Shown here one piece after another: positions 9,301-16,366 of a stretch of DNA of 64,000 bases (position 1 is its first letter; each line of letters begins with the position of its first letter). Both the position numbers and the translations under genes were made by a program. A model generated the notes under the pieces. That model made no database searches and had not been told where the DNA came from. It was given only the letters and a program-made list of their open reading frames with translations. Location of the stretch: positions 1-64,000 of the forward strand of contig NZ_BMKW01000015.1 of NCBI RefSeq assembly GCF_014644535.1, in the 5' to 3' direction. Origin of the DNA: Neoroseomonas lacus. GTDB lineage: Bacteria; Pseudomonadota; Alphaproteobacteria; Acetobacterales; Acetobacteraceae.

Positions 9301-10896
9301 GAGGTAGAGGTCGATGTCGATGAAATTGGCGTGGGTGAAGGTTACCGTGAGCGAGACGTGCTCGATCTCGATGGCGCTGGCGATGGAGACAGGAACGTTC
9401 AGGGTCGCGAGGTCGGCGATGATCGCGCCGCTCAGCACCGTGCCGCTGCTCGCCGACTGCTCGTTGGCCGAGGTCTGCGCCGGGGCGAACAGCGTCCAGA
9501 CCTCCGCCATCCGCACCGCGTTGTAGGCGTTCAGTGCGCCATAGCCGTAGTTGGCGTGGGCGTGCATGCCGCCGCCGTTCCAGCTGTCGGCTTTGTTGAA
9601 GTACCAGAACCCGTTCTCGAAAGTACCGGTCAGCGAGCTGGCGCCGTAGGCGCCGCCGGTGTGCGTGGCCGAGGCTGCCAGGATGTTCTGCACGTCCCGC
9701 CAGCCGAGGCCCGGGTTGGCGTCGAGCATCAGCGCCGCCACCGCGGCGACGATGGGCCCCGCCGCGGAGGTGCCGCCGAAATCGTCGGTGTAGTCGCTGT
9801 TCGCCCCGCCATTGGCGCGCAGATTGTAACCTTCCGTGCCAAGCAGGTCGGTGGTGACGATGCCGAGCCCGCCATTCTCGGGGAACTCGCTGCCCGGCGC
9901 GCCGACCAGGATCGAAGCGCCATGGTTGGAATAGGAGGCGGCATAGCCGCTGTCGCCGATCGCCGAGACGGTGATCGTGAAGCGGCTGGCATTCAGCCCG
10001 TCGCCCTGTGATTCGCGGTAGTCGTTGCCCGCGGACTTAACCACGATGGTGCCGAGCCCGTCGCGCCCGGTGGCCGAGGCGCCGGCCCAGCCGGCGAGGG
10101 TCTGTGCCGCGAAGCTGCCGGCAATGTCGAGGTTCTGGAACTGTGCGAAGCTCGGTTCCGAGCCCCAGGAATTGTTCACCACGTCGTAGCGGCTGGATTG
10201 CGCGATGGCGTTGTAGAAATTCGTCGGCACAGCGGCGTTGATGTACAGCGAACTCGCCGGGTCGAAGATGTTGACCCCGGTGATGCCCGCGCCGAAGGCG
10301 ATGCCGACGGTGCCGACGCCGTCATTCTCGGCGGCGATCAGCCCCGCCACCGCGGTGCCATGGCCATCGGCACCGCTGACATTGACGCCGTCAAAGGTGG
10401 TCGGCCCGATCACCACGTGGCGCGACGCATCGTAGTTCCCGTTCAGGTCGTGGTGGGTGTACTGCACGCCGTCGTCATAGATGCCGACATGGATGCCGGC
10501 GCCGGTGTACTCGTCCCAGATGCGCGCCAGGTTGCCGAGCCGGAACAGGTGCCATTGGTCGAGCAGCAGCTCATCCGGCGGAAGGAAGTCCGACGGGCTG
10601 GCCGGGCTTGGCGCGGGGGTCGGGTCGAGCGGCGGGACCCGCCAGTCAGTGGGCGGCAGTTCGCCCGCCGCCGTGTCCCGCCAGTCATCGGGCGCCGGTT
10701 CGACCGCCGCCGCGTCTCGCCAGTCATCGGGCGCCAGTTCACCCGCCGATGCGTCCCGCGCCGTCGCGCCGGGCGGGACGGTGGTCATGGCGATCGTCCC
10801 GGGGACCAGCACGTCCGCCGGCCTGCTCAGAGGCAGGTCGTCATCGGCCAGAGGGACATGGAGACTGCCGTCGGAGTCATGCAGGGTCCGGATCAT
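6388..10896 (-). CDS. secreted subtilisin-like protease with P domain and RTX repeats
   Basis: Complete 1502-residue gene. I chose ATG 10896 over the upstream 10998 because a GGGAG RBS precedes it and the N-terminus MIRTLHDS then matches the paralogue's MIRSLRDD. Catalytic triad Asp141 (IYDDG), His179 (DGHGT), Ser377 (GTSAAG); P domain about 470-600; then a serralysin-like segment, RTX nonapeptides and 111-residue repeats. The last 100 residues (TDFAVLVDDIVI onward) resemble the non-repetitive end that carries the type I secretion signal. Residues 52-90 hold a 13-residue repeat around APDDWRD. Likely an extracellular, calcium-stabilised endopeptidase. It lies directly upstream of its longer paralogue, on the same strand. 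Confidence 0.92.
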   Translation of the reverse strand: MIRTLHDSDGSLHVPLADDDLPLSRPADVLVPGTIAMTTVPPGATARDASAGELAPDDWRDAAAVEPAPDDWRDTAAGELPPTDWRVPPLDPTPAPSPASPSDFLPPDELLLDQWHLFRLGNLARIWDEYTGAGIHVGIYDDGVQYTHHDLNGNYDASRHVVIGPTTFDGVNVSGADGHGTAVAGLIAAENDGVGTVGIAFGAGITGVNIFDPASSLYINAAVPTNFYNAIAQSSRYDVVNNSWGSEPSFAQFQNLDIAGSFAAQTLAGWAGASATGRDGLGTIVVKSAGNDYRESQGDGLNASRFTITVSAIGDSGYAASYSNHGASILVGAPGSEFPENGGLGIVTTDLLGTEGYNLRANGGANSDYTDDFGGTSAAGPIVAAVAALMLDANPGLGWRDVQNILAASATHTGGAYGASSLTGTFENGFWYFNKADSWNGGGMHAHANYGYGALNAYNAVRMAEVWTLFAPAQTSANEQSASSGTVLSGAIIADLATLNVPVSIASAIEIEHVSLTVTFTHANFIDIDLYLISAEGTVVRLLDGSAGTTGASAGSLTWTFGIDTLRGELSAGTWTVVFDDVVGGNSGVLTSVAVTAFGHAVPVNDVFHFTDEFDTLAALAGQNGRRTISDTDGGIDWINAAAVSTASVINLNPNTYSSIAGSFVRIVGDNLIENAIGGDGNDLLLGNSANNELRGMRGIDTMRGGTGNDLYVVDAAGDVVAEAVGAGADTVRSSASFALSVGSEIELLETTDAIGVAAIDLAGNEFDQTVTGNGGGNLLWGLAGHDTLNGLGGNDTLDGGESGDDLRGGDGNDLLIGGGTGVIGGMDDILDGGTGDDTLLGGSNGDSLDGGTGIRDVASYEGSSGVRVALDGSVSFTGDAAGDVLIRIEDLLGSAGADTLVGNAGANRLTGGEDNDSLRGQAGNDTLSGGDGIDTLDGGNDNDVLLVGGVNAISDVLTGGSGNDRLLIIAGSGPLTLTTLSRISGVETLDGAGEVIRGDGKANLLDFTIFTTVVGVASVNALGGNDTIIGSDSADTIDGGVGSDSIRAGNGDDLLLIGGSEVLSDTIDGGGGTGDRLQIRAGSGPLTLSTLANFTGIEVFDGSAQIVQGTSGGDVLDFSTFTSVVNLASIIAYEGNDTVIGSGNADTIDGRGGNDSILAGGGDDLVSVAGTEALGDTLDGGTGTLDTLQIRAGTGALTLTTLANVTGFEVFNGSGQNVQGTSSADFLNFSTFTSVVNVASIIGYQGNDTIVGGVAADTIDGGGGNDSLLGGGANDLFLVSGSEALGDTINGGSGALDTLQIRAGSGALTMTTLANITGVEVLDGNGQNVQGTAAGDFLNFSTFTSVINVASIIGYQGNDTIVGGAAADTIDGRGGSDSITGGAGNDWLTGGTEADQFVFTSSSQGTDTITDFAVLVDDIVIAASGFGGGLFAGADLAALGRFVSNTTGLATAAFGQFIQETDVGRLWWDVDGTGATGRVAVADLLGTAGQNLSASDLTIIA
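6770..7900 (-). repeat. 333-bp tandem RTX repeats inside protease 2
   Basis: The conserved point recurs at 6878, 7211, 7544 and 7877, an exact 333-bp period matching the left-edge array of the paralogue. Positions 7134-7446 are identical to 1-313 (313 bp without a mismatch, cut by the window edge). Confidence 0.88.
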
Positions 10897-11200
10897 GGTC
10901 GCGCTCCCGATAGCCGCGGGAGGCGCGGCATATGTATGCAAATTGATAACGGTGCCGTGAATCTTTTGGTAGGTGTAACGAACAACACCGACCTTCATTT
11001 GTTTTCAGGAACAATCACCCGGGCGCGGCATCGTTGCGGCCTATGCCGAGCCTCCTGCGTGGCACGCGGAGGCCGGTCATGGCGCCGCGCCGTTATTGCC
11101 CCGCGCGCTGTCCTGCTGCCGTGGTTCGGCCGGCGATGCTGCGGTGACCTGTCGGGGACGATACGCTTGGCCGACCGCGGCTGGTGCCGATTTCGCGGGC
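10897..11200. other. intergenic region between protease 2 and rpsA terminator
   Basis: No gene supported. The 10925-11020 part is AT-rich relative to its flanks and probably holds the promoter of the protease on the minus strand. The remainder is GC-rich with only spurious frames. Confidence 0.5.
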
Positions 11201-11238
11201 AAAAGAAAACCCCCGGCGCCTTGCGGCCCGGGGGTTCC
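11201..11238 (-). terminator. rho-independent terminator of rpsA
   Basis: Arms aacccccgg (11208-11216) and ccgggggtt (11228-11236) form a strong hairpin. On the minus strand it is followed by TTTTCTTTT (11209-11201), about 30 bp after the rpsA TAA. A textbook intrinsic terminator. Confidence 0.85.
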
Positions 11239-11267
11239 CAGTCTCGCCCGCGGATGCGGGGTCGGTC

Positions 11268-12980
11268 TTACTCTTCGCCGGCCATCTCGCGGCGGCGGCG
11301 GATCGCCGCGCCGAGGATGTCGCCGAGGGAGGCGCCGCTGTCGGCGGAGCCGTATTCCTTCATCGCCTCGCGCTCCTCCTCGATCTCCTTGCCCTTGATG
11401 GTCAGGGCCAGGCGACGGGCAGCACGGTCCACGGCGGTGACGCGCGCATCGACCTTCTCGCCGATGGCGAACTTCTCGGGCTTCTGGTCGCCACGATCGC
11501 GAGCGAGCTCGGCGCGACGGATGAAGCCGGTCAGCACGTCATCGACCTTCACTTCGATGCCGTTCGCCTCGACCTTCGTCACGACGCAGGTGACGATGTC
11601 GCCCTTGCGGACGCGGTCCAGCACTTCAGCGGCCGGGTCGGCTTCAAGCTGCTTGATGCCGAGGGAGATGCGTTCCTTCTCCACATCGACGTCGAGCACC
11701 TTCGCCTTGATGACCTGGCCCTTGGTGTAGGCCTGCATCGCGGCTTCGCCGGCCTCGTCCCAGGACAGGTCGGACATGTGGACCATGCCGTCGACATCCG
11801 GGCCCACGCCGATGAACAGGCCGAACTCGGTGATGTTGCGGATCTCGCCCTCGATGATCGAGCCCGGCGGATGGGCTTCGAGGAACAGCTCCCAGGGGTT
11901 GCCCTGGGCCTGCTTGAGGCCGAGCGAGATACGGCGCTTCGGCTCGTCCACATCGAGGATCATCACGTCCACCTGCTCGGAGGTGGCGACGATCTTGCCC
12001 GGATGGACGTTCTTCTTCGTCCAGGACATCTCGCTGACATGCACGAGGCCCTCGACGCCCGGCTCCAGCTCCACGAAGGCGCCGTAGTCGGTGATATTGG
12101 TGACGCGGCCGGCGAACTTCGCGTTGACCGGGTACTTCAGCGCCACGCCGTCCCACGGGTCCGACATCAGCTGCTTCATGCCGAGCGAGATGCGCTGCGT
12201 CTCGGAGTTGAAGCGGATGACCTGCACCTTCACCGGCTGGCCGATGGTCAGGGCCTCGCTCGGATGGTTGATGCGGCGCCAGGCGATGTCGGTGACATGC
12301 AGCAGGCCGTCGACGCCGCCGAGGTCAACGAACGCACCGTAGTCGGTGATGTTCTTCACCACGCCGTCGAGGATCATGCCTTCCTTGAGGCCCTGGATCA
12401 GCTCGCTGCGCTGCTCCGCACGGGTCTCCTCGAGCACTGCGCGACGCGACACCACGATGTTGCCGCGGGCGCGGTCCATCTTCAGGATCTGGAAGGGCTG
12501 CGGCGAACCCATCAGCGGGCCGACGTCGCGCACCGGGCGGATATCGACCTGCGAACCGGGCAGGAAGGCGACCGCGCCGCCGAGGTCGACGGTGAAGCCA
12601 CCCTTCACGCGGCCGAAGATCACGCCGTTCACGCGCTGATTGGCGGTGAAGGACTTCTCCAGGTTGGTCCAGGCCTCCTCGCGGCGGGCCTTCTCACGGG
12701 ACAGGACGATGGTGCCGTCCCGGTCCTCGTAGCGCTCGACGAACAGCTCGATCAGGTCGCCGGGCTTCACCTCGGGCTTCATGCCCGGGGCGGCAAATTC
12801 CTTCAGGGGCACGCGCCCCTCGCTCTTCAGGCCGACATCGACGACCGCGACATCGTCATCCACGCGGATGACCTTGCCGGTGACGACCGAGCCGGCAAAG
12901 CCGGTGTCGGCACCAAGGGTCTCGTCGAGAAGGGCGGCGAAATCTTCGCTACCCACGCGGTCGGCGGTAATGGTGGCCAT
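11268..12980 (-). CDS. rpsA: 30S ribosomal protein S1
   Basis: 570 residues starting MATITADRVGSEDFAALLDE at ATG 12980; the longer frame to 13094 adds an unconserved leader. Six S1 OB-fold repeats are visible through recurrent motifs (KGMILDGVVKNITDYGAFVDLGGVDGLLH, GRVTNITDYGAFVELEPGVEGLVHVSEMSW, EGEIRNITEFGLFIGVGPDVDGMVHMSDLSW). Length and repeat order match alphaproteobacterial S1. S1 sits on the 30S platform and unwinds and docks mRNA for initiation. Monocistronic here, with its own terminator and a candidate promoter about 200 bp upstream. Confidence 0.97.
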   Translation of the reverse strand: MATITADRVGSEDFAALLDETLGADTGFAGSVVTGKVIRVDDDVAVVDVGLKSEGRVPLKEFAAPGMKPEVKPGDLIELFVERYEDRDGTIVLSREKARREEAWTNLEKSFTANQRVNGVIFGRVKGGFTVDLGGAVAFLPGSQVDIRPVRDVGPLMGSPQPFQILKMDRARGNIVVSRRAVLEETRAEQRSELIQGLKEGMILDGVVKNITDYGAFVDLGGVDGLLHVTDIAWRRINHPSEALTIGQPVKVQVIRFNSETQRISLGMKQLMSDPWDGVALKYPVNAKFAGRVTNITDYGAFVELEPGVEGLVHVSEMSWTKKNVHPGKIVATSEQVDVMILDVDEPKRRISLGLKQAQGNPWELFLEAHPPGSIIEGEIRNITEFGLFIGVGPDVDGMVHMSDLSWDEAGEAAMQAYTKGQVIKAKVLDVDVEKERISLGIKQLEADPAAEVLDRVRKGDIVTCVVTKVEANGIEVKVDDVLTGFIRRAELARDRGDQKPEKFAIGEKVDARVTAVDRAARRLALTIKGKEIEEEREAMKEYGSADSGASLGDILGAAIRRRREMAGEE

Positions 12981-13305
12981 GCAGATCTGTGCTTTCCGGT
13001 ATCGGCCCGCCACGCTGCGGCGGGGGATGCGGCTTGCGCGCCCGCCAGCAGCGGGAACGACGTGACCCGGCGCGCCTGTTGCGGCTGCGAACACGGGTCC
13101 AATGAATGGGCGCGTAACGGTCCGCCCAGGTTCCGGCCCCGCAAGCGAGGCAATGCCTTCCAGAACTTGAAAGACAGGGGCGCTTAGTCTTGGGCAGGAA
13201 AAGAGTCAAGAAGAAGCGGCCGCCGGCCCTGCAACCGGCGCCTCTTGGCGTCGCTCCGGCCTGGCGCCAGATTGCGGCCATCGGCAGACAAAGGAAGATG
13301 CGCAG
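12981..13305. other. divergent intergenic region rpsA / Bug receptor
   Basis: 325 bp without a supported gene. It contains the long rpsA leader and a candidate rpsA promoter at 13181-13209. The Bug receptor RBS (aggaag) lies at its right end. Confidence 0.55.
13181..13209 (-). promoter_or_regulatory. candidate rpsA promoter
   Basis: Reading the minus strand, TTGACT (13209-13204), a 17-bp spacer and TAAGCG (13186-13181) fit a sigma-70-like promoter with a good -35 and a weak -10. It would give an rpsA leader of about 190 nt. Confidence 0.35.
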
Positions 13306-14268
13306 ATGATCGGACGGCGTGGTGCGATCGCGACCGGCCTCGCCCTGGCAGCGACCCAGGCGCAGGCCCAGGCGAGCTGGCCCGATCGCCCGTTGCGGCT
13401 GGTCGTCGGCTACCCGGCCGGCGGGCCGTCCGACGTGTTTGCCCGGTTGTTGGCTGCGCAGATGGGCGGGCGCCTCGGTCAGAATGTGGTGGTCGAGAAC
13501 CGCCCCGGCGGCGGCGCCGTGCTGGCCAGCGAGATTGCCGCGCGCGCCGCGCCGGATGGCTATACCTGGATGCATGTCGACAACGGCATCCTGGTCTACA
13601 ACCCGGCGCTTTATGCGCGGCTGCCCTATGACCCAGATCGCGACTTCGCCGGGGTCGGCTTCATCGGCCGTTTTCCGCTGTATATTGTCTGCCGGGCGGA
13701 TGCGCCCTGGGCCGATTTCCCGGCGCTGCTGGCGGCCAGCCGGACGCGCGCGCCAACTTATGGCAGCCCCGCCGTCGCCTCGCCGCATCACCTGGCGATG
13801 GAACTGGTCAAGCGCCGCTCGGGCCTGGCGGCGGAACACGTGCCGTATCGCGGCGGCCAGGCGGCGATGCAGGACCTGCTCGCCGGCAATGTCGAGCTGG
13901 TGATGATCGACACCGCCTCCGGCCTGCCCTTCATCCGCGACGGGCGAGTGCGCGCGCTGGCGGTCCTCAGCGAGGCCCGCACCGCCGAGGCGCCGACCGT
14001 GCCCACCATGCGCGAGCTGGGCTACGACGCCGTCGCCTTCGGCTGGCAGGGCATCAGCGTGCCCAAGGCGGTGCCGGCGGAGATCGTCGCCCGGTTGAAT
14101 GCCGAGGTGGTCCGGGCCATGGCCGCCGACGAGGTGCAGGCGCGCACCAGGGCGCTCGGCATCCAGACCACCGGCTGGTCGGCGGGCGAGTTCGATGCCT
14201 TCGTCGCCGCCGAGATCGCACTGTGGCGGCCGCTGATCCGTGAGCTCGGCATCCGTCTGGATACTTGA
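13306..14268 (+). CDS. Bug-family (TctC-like) tripartite tricarboxylate transporter substrate-binding protein
   Basis: 320 residues with a short export signal (MIGRRGAIATGLALAATQAQAQA) and an aggaag RBS. Family hallmarks are WPDRPLRLVVGYPAGGPSDVFAR at the mature N-terminus, ENRPGGGAVLASE around residues 65-77, and VPYRGGQAAMQDLLAGNVE in the middle. These periplasmic proteins bind carboxylates and similar small acids. No TctA/TctB membrane partners are adjacent, so it is an orphan receptor, as is common for this family in species with many copies. The ligand cannot be inferred. Confidence 0.92.
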   Translation: MIGRRGAIATGLALAATQAQAQASWPDRPLRLVVGYPAGGPSDVFARLLAAQMGGRLGQNVVVENRPGGGAVLASEIAARAAPDGYTWMHVDNGILVYNPALYARLPYDPDRDFAGVGFIGRFPLYIVCRADAPWADFPALLAASRTRAPTYGSPAVASPHHLAMELVKRRSGLAAEHVPYRGGQAAMQDLLAGNVELVMIDTASGLPFIRDGRVRALAVLSEARTAEAPTVPTMRELGYDAVAFGWQGISVPKAVPAEIVARLNAEVVRAMAADEVQARTRALGIQTTGWSAGEFDAFVAAEIALWRPLIRELGIRLDT

Positions 14269-14299
14269 CCGGGCGGCGTGGCGGGCCAAGATTCCAGTC

Positions 14300-14530
14300 A
14301 TGAAACGGCGCGCCCTGATCCTGGCCCTGATGGCCTCCGTCACCGCCCTGCCGGCCGCGGCCAGCGAAGGCGCGGTGCAGCGTACCGGCCGTGCGGTCGA
14401 ACGCGGCGCGCAACGCACTGGGGAGGCGGTGGAACGCGGTGCGCGACGCACCGGTTCGGCCCTCGAACGCGCCGCGAACTGGACCGGCGAGAAGCTGCGC
14501 CGCGCGGGGCGCTGGGCCTTCGGCAGTTGA
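14300..14530 (+). CDS. small exported protein with 11-residue amphipathic repeats
   Basis: 76 residues: signal peptide MKRRALILALMASVTALPAAA, then four imperfect 11-12-residue units around RTGxAVERGA ending WTGEKLRRAG. The pattern predicts an amphipathic helix rich in Arg/Glu. I chose ATG 14300 over 14240 because it begins exactly at the signal peptide. It starts 32 bp after the Bug receptor stop and may be cotranscribed. The protein encoded at 14722 shares the TGxALERA and WTG motifs and is a paralogue. Function unknown; membrane or envelope association is an inference from amphipathicity. Confidence 0.65.
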   Translation: MKRRALILALMASVTALPAAASEGAVQRTGRAVERGAQRTGEAVERGARRTGSALERAANWTGEKLRRAGRWAFGS

Positions 14531-14721
14531 CGGCGCTGCCCCGTTGTCGCCACGGGGCCGTATCATCATCTCGTGGTAACTTCGGTCGGTTAGGGATGGT
14601 TCCGCGCGCCCGGTCTGTGCTGTCGCAGGCATCGTCACCTGGTCAGGCGCCGCGCCATGACGGGCATGCACCCGCCCGACGTGGTGACACATCAACGATA
14701 CCTCGACCCCAGGAGGCACCG

Positions 14722-15087
14722 ATGCGACTTGTTGCCGCCACTGCCCTTCTCGCCCTCGTTGCCACCCCGGTGCTGGCCCAGCAGGCGGGCAGCCTGCCGC
14801 CACCGGTGCCGCGCCCGGTTGCCCCCGCCCCCGCGCCGACCCCAGCGCCGGCCGCGACGCCGGCCCCGGACGGCACGCGCCAGCCTGGCGTTGCCGAACG
14901 CAGTGGCGCCGCGATCGACCGTGCCGCGGAATCGACCGGCCAGGCGCTCGAACGCGCGGCGGATGACACGGGCTCGGCGCTCGGCCGCGCCATGCGTTGG
15001 ACCGGCCAGCAGATGCAGGGCGCCGGCGAATGGACCGCGCGCCAGGGCGAACGGCTGCACGGCCAGCCCGCCGCGCCGCGCGAATAG
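14722..15087 (+). CDS. small exported protein, proline/alanine linker plus 11-residue repeats
   Basis: 121 residues with a perfect aggagg RBS 6 bp before ATG. Signal peptide MRLVAATALLALVATPVLAQ, a Pro/Ala-rich linker (residues 22-52), then five 11-residue units (RSGAAIDRAAE, STGQALERAAD, DTGSALGRAMR, WTGQQMQGAGE and a degenerate fifth) predicting one long amphipathic helix. Paralogue of the small protein at 14300. No known family recognised. The mature protein is probably periplasmic or envelope-bound. Confidence 0.72.
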   Translation: MRLVAATALLALVATPVLAQQAGSLPPPVPRPVAPAPAPTPAPAATPAPDGTRQPGVAERSGAAIDRAAESTGQALERAADDTGSALGRAMRWTGQQMQGAGEWTARQGERLHGQPAAPRE

Positions 15088-15118
15088 TACCGGCGGCGCT
15101 TAATCCTGACCGGAGGGA

Positions 15119-15352
15119 CCGAGAGGAGCGTTGCCCCTCTCGGGCTCTCCCCACCAAAGGCCTAAGGGCCTTTGGAAACCTCCCCTTGGCGCTCGGCGCC
15201 ACGGTCAGGATGAGCGCCGAAACCCGCCATTGCGCACGCAGTGCGCGCCTCGGATACAGCAGCGTTTCGTGCTCAACGCCACGAGACGGCATCCAAAATG
15301 CCCATGGCATATGGGAACCCGGGCTGCGTAGCTTGGAGGGACGGCGCCTCGT
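15119..15352. repeat. modular palindromic intergenic element, copy 1 (both ends)
   Basis: Left end, 32 bp after a stop codon: palindrome A ccgagagg/cctctcgg (15119-15143), spacer, palindrome B ccaaaggcc/ggcctttgg (15154-15175), then the tail ggaaacc-N-ttggcgc. The degenerate right end (15270-15352) reads on the other strand as ttttggatgcc-N-gtggcgttg preceded by an atgccatgggcat palindrome and an A remnant. The stretch from 15088 to 15496 holds nothing else convincing. Confidence 0.75.
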
Positions 15353-15496
15353 CAATCCTCTCCTTGCGGTCATCGGATCGGGCCGTTGGCAAAAAGGCAT
15401 CGGCCGGCCACGGCGCCGTTGCCGAACGCAACCTTCGCGACATGCGCCGGCAACACGGAGAGGCCTAGGGTGGGGCATCACTGCGCGGATGCCGTC

Positions 15497-15925
15497 ATGC
15501 CTCGCCCTCGCCGCCGCCTTGTCCTGCTGGCGGGGTCATTCGCCTTCATGTCGCAGCATGCTCAAGCGTGGGAACGCCCCGATCCCTACCGCCTCATGGC
15601 GCCGCAGGGTGTCAGACCGCCCGGCGCCCCGCCGCATCACGTCAGGCCGAATTTCGTGCCGCCGCCGCCCGCACAGGCCGTCCCGGCAGGCGTCGCCCCA
15701 CCCGCGCCGCGCCCGGCCGGGGCCAACCGCCCGGCGGGCCCACCCCCCGGGCAGGCACACCAGGCCCCGGATCGCGCCACCGGCATCTTCGCACCCCGCG
15801 GCGCCCAAGGCGCGCGGGTCAGCCCGCCCGTCGCCCAGGACCCACCGCCCGGCGGCAAGCCATCCGCCGCCCCCGCCACCAAGGGACCGGCGGCAGGGCC
15901 GGACAGCGACGCCCCGACCGGCTGA
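15497..15925 (+). CDS. hypothetical proline-rich exported protein
   Basis: 142 residues from ATG 15497: basic start MPRPRRR, hydrophobic LVLLAGSFAFMSQHAQA (likely cleaved signal), then a low-complexity mature part dominated by Pro, Ala and Gly (PPPPAQAVPAGVAPPAPRP and similar). Such composition arises easily in GC-rich noncoding DNA, so the gene call rests mainly on the signal peptide. The frame is open further upstream to 15386 but without signal-like sequence. It ends 3 bp before the convergent DUF488 gene. Confidence 0.4.
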   Translation: MPRPRRRLVLLAGSFAFMSQHAQAWERPDPYRLMAPQGVRPPGAPPHHVRPNFVPPPPAQAVPAGVAPPAPRPAGANRPAGPPPGQAHQAPDRATGIFAPRGAQGARVSPPVAQDPPPGGKPSAAPATKGPAAGPDSDAPTG

Positions 15926-15928
15926 CCC

Positions 15929-16366
15929 TCACGCCCCCGGCGAGAGGTGGATGATTGGGAGCCCGACCGCCTCGGCCACCAGCGTACGGTGGCATTGCCG
16001 CGGATCGGCCTCCAGGCACAGCAGGCAGACGCGTTGCTGGCGCGCTAGGTCGGACAGGTTGGCCAGCGCGGCCTGTGCCTCGGTGCCGGCGAGATGCGCC
16101 GCGAAGATCCGGCGCATCTCGGCCGGCCGTCCCGACCGCGCGGCAACCCGCCCTTCGGCGGGCGTGCCGAGCGCGCGCAGATGCAGATAGCCGATCCCGG
16201 CCGCCTCCAACGACGCCGTCAGCGCGGTCTTGGCGAAGCCCGGCCGGCGGCTGCTGGCCAGCGCCCGGACATCGACCAGCACGCGCACCCCGGCCTCCTT
16301 GAGGGCGCCGATCAGCCGGTCTGGCGTCGCGCCCTCATAGCCGATGGTGAGAACCTCCGGCGTCAC
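15929..16366 (-). CDS. DUF488 family protein
   Basis: 145 residues starting at GTG 16366, which overlaps the TGA of maeB (GTGA), so translation is probably coupled. Conserved DUF488 features: N-terminal VLTIGYEGATPDRLIGAL, the VDVRALASSRRPGF segment and the C-terminal VCLLCLEADPRQCHR, with paired Cys and His. The family is widespread but its biochemical role is unknown. Location in a maeB operon is observed; any role in malate metabolism is speculation. Confidence 0.85.
   Translation of the reverse strand: MTPEVLTIGYEGATPDRLIGALKEAGVRVLVDVRALASSRRPGFAKTALTASLEAAGIGYLHLRALGTPAEGRVAARSGRPAEMRRIFAAHLAGTEAQAALANLSDLARQQRVCLLCLEADPRQCHRTLVAEAVGLPIIHLSPGA

Noticed and set aside
11184-13187. 667-codon plus-strand frame
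   Set aside because: Antisense to rpsA, no motif, and no RBS. rpsA on the other strand is unmistakable.
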